A stretch of DNA of 64,000 bases, taken from NCBI RefSeq assembly GCF_002814095.1, contig NZ_CP021915.1:62001-126000 (forward strand), read 5' to 3'. This DNA is from Sagittula sp. P11 (GTDB lineage: Bacteria; Pseudomonadota; Alphaproteobacteria; Rhodobacterales; Rhodobacteraceae). This document shows positions 32,697 through 40,024 of this stretch, piece by piece. How positions within the stretch are numbered: the first letter of the stretch is position 1; every line of letters starts with the position of its first letter. The notes beneath the pieces were generated by a model. The model was given only the letters and a program-made list of their open reading frames with translations. It was not told where the DNA came from and did no database searches. The position numbers were made by a program, and so were the translations under genes.

Positions 32697-33911
32697 ATGA
32701 CGACTCAAAGTGAGGCTCTCGCGGCTGATCTGAAGGCCATCAGGGCAAACTATTCGTTGACCGATGAGCAGCGCCAGATTGTCGATCACGTGGATCGAGT
32801 ATCGCGCGAGGTGCTGCATCCGCTACAGGCGCGCATGGACGAAGAGGAGTGGTGGCCCGACGATCTGTTCAAGCAGATGGGCGAACTGGGCCTTCTGGGC
32901 ATCACCGCGCCCGAGGAGCTGGGTGGCTCCGGACAGAATGAATTTACCCAGGCGCTGGTCTCTGAGGTGATATCAAAATGGAACCCTGCCGTGGGACTGT
33001 CACATGGCGCACATGACAACCTGTGCCTGAACAACCTTCTACGCAACGGCTCGGAGGAGCAGGTCAAGAAATATGTGCCCGGCCTATGCTCGGGCGACTT
33101 GGTTGGTGCTCTGGGTTTGACAGAGCCGGGCGCGGGGTCAGATGCGCTTGGGTCCATGGCGACCACCGCGCGCCGCGACGGCGACGACTATATCATCAAC
33201 GGCTCGAAGATCTACATCACCAACGGGCCGATTGCCGATGTGATCCTGCTTTATGCCAAGACCGACAAATCGAAGGGCGCCAAGGGCATTTCTGCTTTCA
33301 TCATCGAGACGGACAATCCTGGTTTCAAGGTGGCGCAAAAGCTTGACAAGATGGGCTTCCGCGGCTCGCCAACCGGAGAACTGGTGTTTGAGGATTGCCG
33401 CGTACCCGCATCCGCCATGGTTGGACAGGAAAACACCGGCGTTTCGGTGGTAATGAGCGGACTGGATCTGGAACGCGCCATGGTCGCATCGGTCTGTGTC
33501 GGCATGGCCGAACGCGCGCTGGAACTGGGGCTGGAATACGCCAAGATTCGCGAACAGTTCGGCAAGCCAATTGCAAGTTTCCAGATGATGCAGTCGAAAC
33601 TGGCCGAGATCTACACCGAGGTCGAAACGGCACGCGCCTTCGGGTATCGGGCGCTGGCCGCCTGTACGGGCCTGCCGAAAGGCGCCGGGGGCCGTGGCGA
33701 AATCCACAAGCTGACCGCGGCGGCCTGTCTTTACGCAGGCGAGGCATTCAACAAGGCGGTCACCGAAGCCTGCCATATACATGGTGGCTCCGGCTACATG
33801 CAGGACACCGAAATCAACCGGCTCTACCGCGCCAACAAGCTGTTGGAGATCGGCGCTGGAACAAGCGAAGTCCGCAAGATCATCATTGCCGAAGAACTTT
33901 TGCGCGCCTGA
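32697..33911 (+). CDS. Acyl-CoA dehydrogenase, isovaleryl-CoA dehydrogenase-like (copy A)
   Basis: A 404-residue flavoenzyme. ALGLTEPGAGSDALG and KIYITNG form the FAD-binding middle domain. The glutamate in SGLDLERA is the isovaleryl-type catalytic base, and the end reads IGAGTSEVRKIIIAEEL as in isovaleryl-CoA dehydrogenase. It would introduce the double bond into a 3-methyl-branched acyl-CoA, producing the substrate for a methylcrotonyl-type carboxylase. GGGAGGATGAT precedes the ATG. The next gene encodes a close paralog. Confidence 0.92.
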   Translation: MTTQSEALAADLKAIRANYSLTDEQRQIVDHVDRVSREVLHPLQARMDEEEWWPDDLFKQMGELGLLGITAPEELGGSGQNEFTQALVSEVISKWNPAVGLSHGAHDNLCLNNLLRNGSEEQVKKYVPGLCSGDLVGALGLTEPGAGSDALGSMATTARRDGDDYIINGSKIYITNGPIADVILLYAKTDKSKGAKGISAFIIETDNPGFKVAQKLDKMGFRGSPTGELVFEDCRVPASAMVGQENTGVSVVMSGLDLERAMVASVCVGMAERALELGLEYAKIREQFGKPIASFQMMQSKLAEIYTEVETARAFGYRALAACTGLPKGAGGRGEIHKLTAAACLYAGEAFNKAVTEACHIHGGSGYMQDTEINRLYRANKLLEIGAGTSEVRKIIIAEELLRA

Positions 33912-33924
33912 GGGAGACGAGACC

Positions 33925-35124
33925 ATGAACAAGCAACTGCGCAACGATACCGCTCTGCCGAGCCATTTCATGACGGACGAACAGCAGGCGCTGGCCGATC
34001 AGGCTGGTAAGTTCTTCATGTCCGAGTTCCACCATCTGAACGCGGAAATGGACGACACCGACGATTTACCCCCTTCGGTTTTTCCAAAGCTGGGCGAAAT
34101 GGGCTATCTGGGCCTGAACGTGCCGCCGGAATTCGGCGGCGCGGGGCTGGATTTCACCTCGGCCTGCATCATCACCGAAGAGCTGTCGCGCGCCTCCGCG
34201 GCCATCGGGCTGACCCATGTGGCCCATGACAACTTGTGCGTCAACAATATCTACCGCAACGCCAATGACGATCTGCGCCGCAAGTATCTGCCGGGGCTTT
34301 GCAATGGCACGCTGATCGGCGCCCTGGGTCTGACCGAACCCGGCGCGGGGTCTGATGCGCTTGGCTCGATGCGGACCACGGCCAAACAAGATGGTGACGA
34401 CTACATCCTGAACGGCGCCAAGATCTACATCACCAATGGGCCGATTGCCGATCTGGTCCTTGTCTATGCGAAGACTTCGCCGGAAAAGGGCGCCAAGGGC
34501 ATTTCCGCCTTTATCGTGGAAACCGACACGCCCGGTTTCAAGGTGGCACAGAAGCTCAACAAGATGGGATTCCGCGGCTCGCCGACGGGCGAACTGGTAT
34601 TCGAAGATTGCCGTGTTCCGGCCAGAAACATGGTCGGCAAGCTGGATGGCGGGGTTGCCGTTACCATGTCCGGACTTGATCTGGAACGTGCCATCGTCTG
34701 TTTCAACGCCTTGGGCATTGCGCAGCGGGCGCTGGATATTTCCATCGATTATGCCAAGACACGCCAGCAATTCGGCAAACCGATCGCCAGTTTTCAGATG
34801 GTTCAGGCGATGCTGGCCGACATGTATACGCAGATCGAGGCCGCGCGCAGCCTGTCCTTGCGCACCGCAGCCATGTGTGAGGGCCTCGAAGAGGGCGAAG
34901 GCGGGCGCGGCGAAATCCACAAGCTTACCGCTGCGGCGATCTACAAGGCCGCTGAGGCGACATCCTTCGTGCTCGACAGGGCCGTCCAGATTCACGGCGG
35001 CTCGGGTTACATGCGTGATACAGAAGTGAACCGGCTGTACCGGACCGGTCGCGTACTTGAGGTCGGCGCAGGCACCCAAGAGGTTCGCAAACTCATCATC
35101 TCTGGCGAATTGCTGAAGAACTAG
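33925..35124 (+). CDS. Acyl-CoA dehydrogenase, isovaleryl-CoA dehydrogenase-like (copy B)
   Basis: A 399-residue paralog of the preceding gene: GALGLTEPGAGSDALGSM is nearly identical, SGLDLERA carries the catalytic glutamate, and VGAGTQEVRKLIISGEL closes the protein. The substrate-facing helices differ, so the two may act on different chain lengths or form a mixed tetramer. GAGGGAGACGAG precedes the ATG, 13 bases after copy A. Tandem duplication followed by divergence is the likely origin. Confidence 0.92.
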   Translation: MNKQLRNDTALPSHFMTDEQQALADQAGKFFMSEFHHLNAEMDDTDDLPPSVFPKLGEMGYLGLNVPPEFGGAGLDFTSACIITEELSRASAAIGLTHVAHDNLCVNNIYRNANDDLRRKYLPGLCNGTLIGALGLTEPGAGSDALGSMRTTAKQDGDDYILNGAKIYITNGPIADLVLVYAKTSPEKGAKGISAFIVETDTPGFKVAQKLNKMGFRGSPTGELVFEDCRVPARNMVGKLDGGVAVTMSGLDLERAIVCFNALGIAQRALDISIDYAKTRQQFGKPIASFQMVQAMLADMYTQIEAARSLSLRTAAMCEGLEEGEGGRGEIHKLTAAAIYKAAEATSFVLDRAVQIHGGSGYMRDTEVNRLYRTGRVLEVGAGTQEVRKLIISGELLKN

Positions 35125-35133
35125 GGGCGGAAC

Positions 35134-35988
35134 ATGAGCGAAGCGAAATCAAGGCGTTACGCGTCGGATCTCATGGCGGGCCAGGTTGCCCTGGTTACGG
35201 GATCCGGATCTGGAATGGGCCGGGCGACGGCGATCGAAATGGCCGCTTGCGGGGCCAGGCTTGCGCTGTTCGCGCGCCGCGAAGAGCCGCTGGAAGAGAC
35301 CGCCGAAATGATCCGGGCGGCGGGGGGCGAGGCCTTTGTCGTGCCCGGAGACACCCGCGACGAAGACAGTATCGAAACTGCGATGGGGCGGATCAAGGAC
35401 CACTATGGGCAGTTGGATGTTTTGGTGAACAATGCCGGCGGTCAGTATATCGCGGCCGCCCGCGATATCACCAACAAGGGCTTTGAAGCTGTGATCCGCA
35501 ACAACCTGATCGGGTCTTGGCAAATGACCCGCGCCGCTGCCGATCATTTCATGTACGAAAATGGTGGATCGGTTGTGTTTGTCACCGCCATCTCGGCGCG
35601 CACCGCGCTCACCGGCTTTACACACACCGTCGCGGCCCGCGCCGGTGTGACGGGCATGATGAAAACGCTGGCCGCCGAATGGGGCGAGTACGGCATCCGG
35701 CTGAACTGCGTTGCACCGGGCACGATCAAGACCGATGCGCTTGGCCGCTATCCCATTCCGCCGGAACAGTGGAAAAAGCTGAACCGTTCGGTCCTGAACC
35801 GGATGGGCGCGGCCGAGGACATCGCAGGCACGATCATATTCCTGGCTTCGAAACTTGGCGGTTTCATTACCGGCGAGGACATCTATGTAGACGGCGGTGA
35901 GACCCTGCACATGGGTCATGACGCGCGGGACATGATCAACCCCGCGATGTTCGAGAAACGCGAACGGGGAGATGGCAAGAATGAGTAA
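35134..35988 (+). CDS. SDR-fold protein with altered catalytic residues (dienoyl-CoA reductase-like)
   Basis: A 284-residue SDR. The nucleotide site GSGSGMGRATA is intact, NNAGG is present, and the helix LAAEWGEYGIRLNCVAPG recalls 2,4-dienoyl-CoA reductases. The usual catalytic Y-x3-K is missing: the segment reads HTVAARAGV, where Thr replaces Tyr and Arg replaces Lys. Dienoyl-CoA reductases of this fold also lack the tyrosine but keep the lysine. It could be a reductase of unsaturated side chains or a catalytically changed protein. It overlaps the next gene by eight bases. Confidence 0.85.
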   Translation: MSEAKSRRYASDLMAGQVALVTGSGSGMGRATAIEMAACGARLALFARREEPLEETAEMIRAAGGEAFVVPGDTRDEDSIETAMGRIKDHYGQLDVLVNNAGGQYIAAARDITNKGFEAVIRNNLIGSWQMTRAAADHFMYENGGSVVFVTAISARTALTGFTHTVAARAGVTGMMKTLAAEWGEYGIRLNCVAPGTIKTDALGRYPIPPEQWKKLNRSVLNRMGAAEDIAGTIIFLASKLGGFITGEDIYVDGGETLHMGHDARDMINPAMFEKRERGDGKNE

Positions 35989-36784
35989 ACACCCAGTCCT
36001 TCTGGAGATTTCCGACAGGATCGCCACGGTAACGCTGAACGACCCCGAGCGTCGCAATCCGGTTACCGGGAACGACATGATCGCTGCCCTTCTGGAGACC
36101 TTCGCCAAGGTGCAGGCCGATCCGCAGGTCAGCGTGATGATTCTGACCGGGGCCGACCCGGCCTTTTGTGCCGGCGGGGACATCAAGGAGATGAACGATC
36201 CCGACAGTGTGTTCCGCAAGGAGCCGCTGGCGGCGGCGCAGAGCTATGTTGATGGGGTGCAGCGGCTGCCGCTTGCGCTCTACAACATGGATATTCCGAC
36301 CATCGCCGCAGTCAACGGCCCGGCGGTGGGCGCGGGGTGCGACCTGACCATGATGTGCGACATGCGCATCGCTTCGGAAAAAGCAAGGTTCGGCGAGGTG
36401 TTTCTGAATCTCGGAATCATTCCGGGCGATGCGGGCAGCTGGTTCCTGTTGCGTCGTCTGGGCCACCAGAAGGCCGCCGATCTGACCTTCTCAGGGCGCA
36501 TGGTCGAGGCCAAGGAAGCGCTGGAGCTTGGTATGGTGCTTGAACTTGTGCCTCATGAAAAATTGATGGAACGGGCCCGCGAACGGGCCGCTGTCATCGC
36601 CGCGAAACCACCGCGCGCGGTGCGGGTCGCCAAGCGTCTGATGCGCAATGCCGAACGGATGGACCTGCCGGATTTCCTGAATTCCGCGGCGGCCTATCAG
36701 GCGCTCATGCATCAGACCGAAGACCACCACGAGGCGGTTGCTGCGTTCGTCGAAAAACGAAAACCCAATTTCACGGGGCGTTAA
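35981..36784 (+). CDS. Enoyl-CoA hydratase/isomerase family protein
   Basis: A 267-residue crotonase-fold enzyme: PAFCAGGDIKEMND, VNGPAVGAGCDLTMMCDMRIA, then FGEVFLNLGIIPGDAGSWFL, with glutamate and aspartate in positions typical of active hydratases. The ATG at 35981 has GGGGAG nine bases upstream; the ATG nine bases earlier would be too close to it. It overlaps the end of the SDR gene, in the middle of a six-gene plus-strand operon. Confidence 0.9.
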   Translation: MSKHPVLLEISDRIATVTLNDPERRNPVTGNDMIAALLETFAKVQADPQVSVMILTGADPAFCAGGDIKEMNDPDSVFRKEPLAAAQSYVDGVQRLPLALYNMDIPTIAAVNGPAVGAGCDLTMMCDMRIASEKARFGEVFLNLGIIPGDAGSWFLLRRLGHQKAADLTFSGRMVEAKEALELGMVLELVPHEKLMERARERAAVIAAKPPRAVRVAKRLMRNAERMDLPDFLNSAAAYQALMHQTEDHHEAVAAFVEKRKPNFTGR

Positions 36785-36796
36785 AGGAAAGATCGC

Positions 36797-37279
36797 ATGT
36801 CAGACATCACCCAAAAGAAGATGGAGCAAATCGCGCAGATGTGGAATGCGCGCGGCAAGGGTCTGATAACGCATATGGCGCTTGAGATCGAAGAGGTCTC
36901 GACCGAAGGTGTTCGGGTTCGGATGCCGTTCAATCCGGACTTTTGCGTCGATGCGGAACAATCACTGCTCCACGGTGGTATCCTGACGGCACTTCTGGAC
37001 AGTGTCTTTGGACTGGCGAACTTTGTTGCCATCGAAGGCGTCAGTACCATGGCCACTCTTGACCTCAGAGTTGATTACCTGCGCCCGGCCCGTTCGCGCG
37101 CGGATGTCATCGTTCAAGCGCATTGTTTTCGCAAGACCCGTCACATCGCCTTCAATTCCGGCAGCGTCTGGTTCGCGGGCCATGAGGATGCTGAAATAGC
37201 CAGGGGAACCGCCTCGTTTGCATTGACGCGCGGCGAAACCAGCCTGTTTGACGCAATGACAAAAGGAAAAACCTCGTGA
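36797..37279 (+). CDS. PaaI-type hotdog thioesterase A
   Basis: A 160-residue hotdog-fold protein with the family signature LLHGGILTALLDSVFGLA near residues 55-72 and LDLRVDYLRPAR near 91-102. PaaI-type enzymes release free acids from CoA intermediates. It is coupled to a second hotdog gene (TGATG overlap). The two differ in length and active-site residues, so they may serve different intermediates or form a mixed complex. Confidence 0.88.
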   Translation: MSDITQKKMEQIAQMWNARGKGLITHMALEIEEVSTEGVRVRMPFNPDFCVDAEQSLLHGGILTALLDSVFGLANFVAIEGVSTMATLDLRVDYLRPARSRADVIVQAHCFRKTRHIAFNSGSVWFAGHEDAEIARGTASFALTRGETSLFDAMTKGKTS

Positions 37280-37680
37280 TGGACGTGCAAACTGTCAATG
37301 CCAATGTATCCCGGGTGCCGTTCTTCCGATTTCTCAACTTTGAGGTCAGAAGTCTAGACAGTCTCCATGCTGAGGCGGAAATGACCTTTGATGACCGCCA
37401 TATCGGTAACCCGATCATGGAGTACTACCATGGCGGCATAATCGCGAGTTTTATGGAGGCCACTGCCGCCATCGCGGTACAGCCCGATTTCGCCGACGTT
37501 CCGGCCAAGCCGATCAACCTGACCGTCGATTACCTCAGACCCGGTGTGAAGGGACCGCTTTTTGCCCGCGCTAACGTCACGCGCAAAGGCAAGCGGATGG
37601 CAAGCGTCAGCGTGCTCAGCTGGCAGACGGATCGGGAAAAGGCGGTTGCCGAAGGGCTGTATCACTTCCTTCTGGTCTGA
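37279..37680 (+). CDS. PaaI-type hotdog thioesterase B
   Basis: A 133-residue hotdog-fold protein: MEYYHGGIIASFMEATAAIA near residues 46-65 and LTVDYLRPGVKGP near 84-96. The glutamate in the long helix (FMEAT) is at the usual catalytic acid position, whereas copy A has aspartate. Last gene of the plus-strand operon; it ends 19 bases inside the convergent tandem regulator gene. Confidence 0.88.
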   Translation: MDVQTVNANVSRVPFFRFLNFEVRSLDSLHAEAEMTFDDRHIGNPIMEYYHGGIIASFMEATAAIAVQPDFADVPAKPINLTVDYLRPGVKGPLFARANVTRKGKRMASVSVLSWQTDREKAVAEGLYHFLLV

Positions 37681-39062
37681 CCGGGGCAACCGCTTTCAGG
37701 GCTACCTTGTCCTGTGGACGGGGCCGCTTCCCGGTTACAAATGCCTTCCAGTAACAGATTGATGAGCATGCTGGAGAATTCAGGCAGTGATAGATATCCT
37801 TCCACTCCTGCCTTGTTCGGGTCGAACCATTCCACCGTCCAGTTTAAGGCACCCAACATCACCTGGCGCAAGGGGACGATCTTGATATCCGACCGTATGG
37901 CACCGTCGTCCTGAGCTTCACGGAGTATCCAATCCCAGAGTTTTCCATACTCATGGCGAATACCCCTGTGCCTCTCCCTGAAATGATTGGGGAGCATTCC
38001 ATAACTTCGGATGTTCGCCGAGGTAAATTCGCTTGCCTTGAAGAGGAAATCCAGGTGCGTCCAGATTGCGGTCGCTATCCTGGCGTGATGATCGTAGGGG
38101 GCATCGAATTGCCGAACGGCGGCTTCGACACCTGATAGCAGGTCCTTTAGTCCGGCGTTCAGCACTTCGTCAACGATCGCGTCCTTGGAATTGAAGTGGT
38201 AATAGACGCTGCCCGCTTTCAAGCCAGCATTGTCCGCGACCTTTCTCAGAGTCGTCGCCTTGTAGCCATTGTCCCTCAGAACGCGCGCTGCGGCCGTTAG
38301 TATTTCTGCACGGGTCTTAGCCGCCTTGCTGCCAGGGTCCGGAGTTTTGACGGGAGTGGCGGGACACAGCTTCAAGCCTTCTGTATCAGCACTGTCATGC
38401 AAACACATTCCGTCAAGTATCAGCTTACTCATTCGTTCCGCGAGGATGCGCACCGGATACTTGTCGACATCGTACCATTCCACGGTCCAGTTCATGGCAC
38501 TCAGGATGAACTGGCGGATCACAGCAGTGGATATGTCACTTCGAAGGTGGCCGGCGCGTTTGGCGTCATTCAGGAATTTGCCCCAGGCACCTGCATATGA
38601 TGCACGCAATTCGCGATGCGGGGCGCGTGTTTCGTCCGACAACATCGGATAGTTCCGAATATTAGCTGACGTAAAGTCACTGTCGGTCAACAGATAGGTA
38701 AGGTGTGTTTCAATCAGGGTTCCGAAAGTCTTGCGAAAATCCTCCGAACTTGTCGGTGCCGGCCGAACGATTTCACTGACCGTCTGATATAGTTGACGGA
38801 CGCCAATTTCGAGAACTTCGCTCAGAATTTGGTCCTTGGATTGAAAATGGTAATAAATGCTGCCGGCCTCAATGCGGGCTTCCTGCGCGATGTCGCGCAT
38901 CGTCGTTGCATGATAACCTTGATACCGAAAAAGTCGCGCGGCCGCAGCGAGTATGGCTTCGCGGGTCCTCTCCGACTTGCTTAGATCGTCATACACTATC
39001 TTGGTATCTTCACTCTGTCGTGCCATCCATTGTCGATACTTGTTGGCCCTGTGGCTGTCCAT
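37662..39062 (-). CDS. Tandem TetR regulator: two complete TetR proteins fused in one chain
   Basis: 466 residues, more than twice a normal TetR. Repressor 1 covers about 30-220 with HTH near 53-74 (TTMRDIAQEARIEAGSIYYHF). A linker follows, about 221-248, rich in Pro, Thr and Lys. Repressor 2 covers about 249-445 with HTH near 270-291 (TTLRKVADNAGLKAGSVYYHF). Both ligand domains share FTSANIR and WTVEW with each other, and FTSANIR-like residues with the single TetR of the first operon. TetR proteins work as dimers, so one chain could act as a covalent pseudo-dimer. The ATG at 39062 is 10 bases from operator site 5; no ribosome-binding site is visible. Confidence 0.92.
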   Translation of the reverse strand: MDSHRANKYRQWMARQSEDTKIVYDDLSKSERTREAILAAAARLFRYQGYHATTMRDIAQEARIEAGSIYYHFQSKDQILSEVLEIGVRQLYQTVSEIVRPAPTSSEDFRKTFGTLIETHLTYLLTDSDFTSANIRNYPMLSDETRAPHRELRASYAGAWGKFLNDAKRAGHLRSDISTAVIRQFILSAMNWTVEWYDVDKYPVRILAERMSKLILDGMCLHDSADTEGLKLCPATPVKTPDPGSKAAKTRAEILTAAARVLRDNGYKATTLRKVADNAGLKAGSVYYHFNSKDAIVDEVLNAGLKDLLSGVEAAVRQFDAPYDHHARIATAIWTHLDFLFKASEFTSANIRSYGMLPNHFRERHRGIRHEYGKLWDWILREAQDDGAIRSDIKIVPLRQVMLGALNWTVEWFDPNKAGVEGYLSLPEFSSMLINLLLEGICNREAAPSTGQGSPESGCPGQTRRK

Positions 39063-39072
39063 TGCAATAAAT

Positions 39073-39086
39073 CTAACAGACGTTAG
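39073..39086. promoter_or_regulatory. Operator site 5 between the tandem regulator and an SDR gene
   Basis: CTAACAGACGTTAG, perfect arms. On the plus strand TTGCAA (39062-39067) and TAGAAT (39084-39089), 16 bases apart, form a promoter for the SDR gene with the operator in the spacer. On the minus strand the site ends 10 bases before the regulator's ATG, so it would also control the regulator. Confidence 0.72.
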
Positions 39087-39150
39087 AATACATCCGAGAG
39101 AGTGTCGAATCAACTCTTTTCAAGGTGCATCGGAAGAGGAGGACCTCCAC

Positions 39151-39912
39151 ATGCGAGGATTGAGTGGAAAACGGGTCGTCGTGACCGGCGGTGGGAGCGG
39201 CATCGGCCGAGCGGTTTGCGAACGGTTCGGCGCAGAGGGCGCCGAAGTTGCCGTTTTCGATCTGAACAAGGATGGGGCGGATGAAACTGTCCGACTGATC
39301 ATCGACGCGGGTGGAAAGGCCCAGGCCTTCAAAGCGGACATCACCGATCGTTCTCAGGTCGACATGGCAGTGGCCGCGTTCGAGGCCGGAGGCCCGATTG
39401 ACGTGCTGGTGAACAACGCCGGCTGGGACGTGATCAAACCGTTCCTCGATACCGATGCCGATCTTTGGAAAAAGGTCATCGACATCAATCTTTATGGCCC
39501 GCTCAACATGCATCACGCGGTGCTTCCGGGCATGGTCAAGAACGGCAGCGGCCGCGTGGTCAATATCGCGTCCGACGCCGGACGCGTCGGATCATCCGGC
39601 GAGGCTGTGTATTCGGCCTGCAAAGGTGGCATCATCTCGTTTACCAAGACCGTGGCGCGCGAACTTGCACGCAATGGCATTCAATTGAACGCGGTCGCCC
39701 CCGGACCGACCGACACGCCTCTGTTCGCGCAGGTTGCCGAAGGCGAGGCCGGTCAAAAGATCGCTGAGGGTCTCAAGCGGGCGATTCCGATGAAGCGCCT
39801 GGCGCAGCCGTCAGATTACCCGGGCATCATCTGTTTTCTGTCGTCCGACGACGCGGGATTCATCACCGGTCAGGTGATTTCGGTTTCGGGCGGCTTGTCC
39901 ATGCACGGTTGA
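39151..39912 (+). CDS. Short-chain dehydrogenase/reductase
   Basis: A 253-residue classical SDR: TGGGSGIGRAV, an acidic residue after the second strand (VFDLNKDGAD) favouring NAD, NNAGWDV, serine in NIASDAGR and YSACK, all intact. It resembles 3-hydroxyacyl-CoA or 2-hydroxycyclohexane-type dehydrogenases, without enough detail to choose. GGAAGAGGAGG precedes the ATG. Transcribed divergently from the tandem TetR gene under operator site 5; a T-rich terminator follows. Confidence 0.9.
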   Translation: MRGLSGKRVVVTGGGSGIGRAVCERFGAEGAEVAVFDLNKDGADETVRLIIDAGGKAQAFKADITDRSQVDMAVAAFEAGGPIDVLVNNAGWDVIKPFLDTDADLWKKVIDINLYGPLNMHHAVLPGMVKNGSGRVVNIASDAGRVGSSGEAVYSACKGGIISFTKTVARELARNGIQLNAVAPGPTDTPLFAQVAEGEAGQKIAEGLKRAIPMKRLAQPSDYPGIICFLSSDDAGFITGQVISVSGGLSMHG

Positions 39913-39978
39913 AACGCTGACAGCTGCGACGGAGACAAGGCGCTGCTGCCAAACCGTGCCAAGAGTTACTCCTCGACT

Positions 39979-40006
39979 GGCCGCGCCTTATGTGCGGCCC
40001 CTTTTT
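39979..40006 (+). terminator. Intrinsic terminator after the SDR gene
   Basis: GGCCGC and GCGGCC with a nine-base loop, followed by CCTTTTTATT. It is 67 bases past the SDR stop and only 19 bases before the next start codon, so it could also act as an attenuator for the ligase gene. Confidence 0.65.
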
Positions 40007-40024
40007 ATTGTAGAAAGGTTGCGA

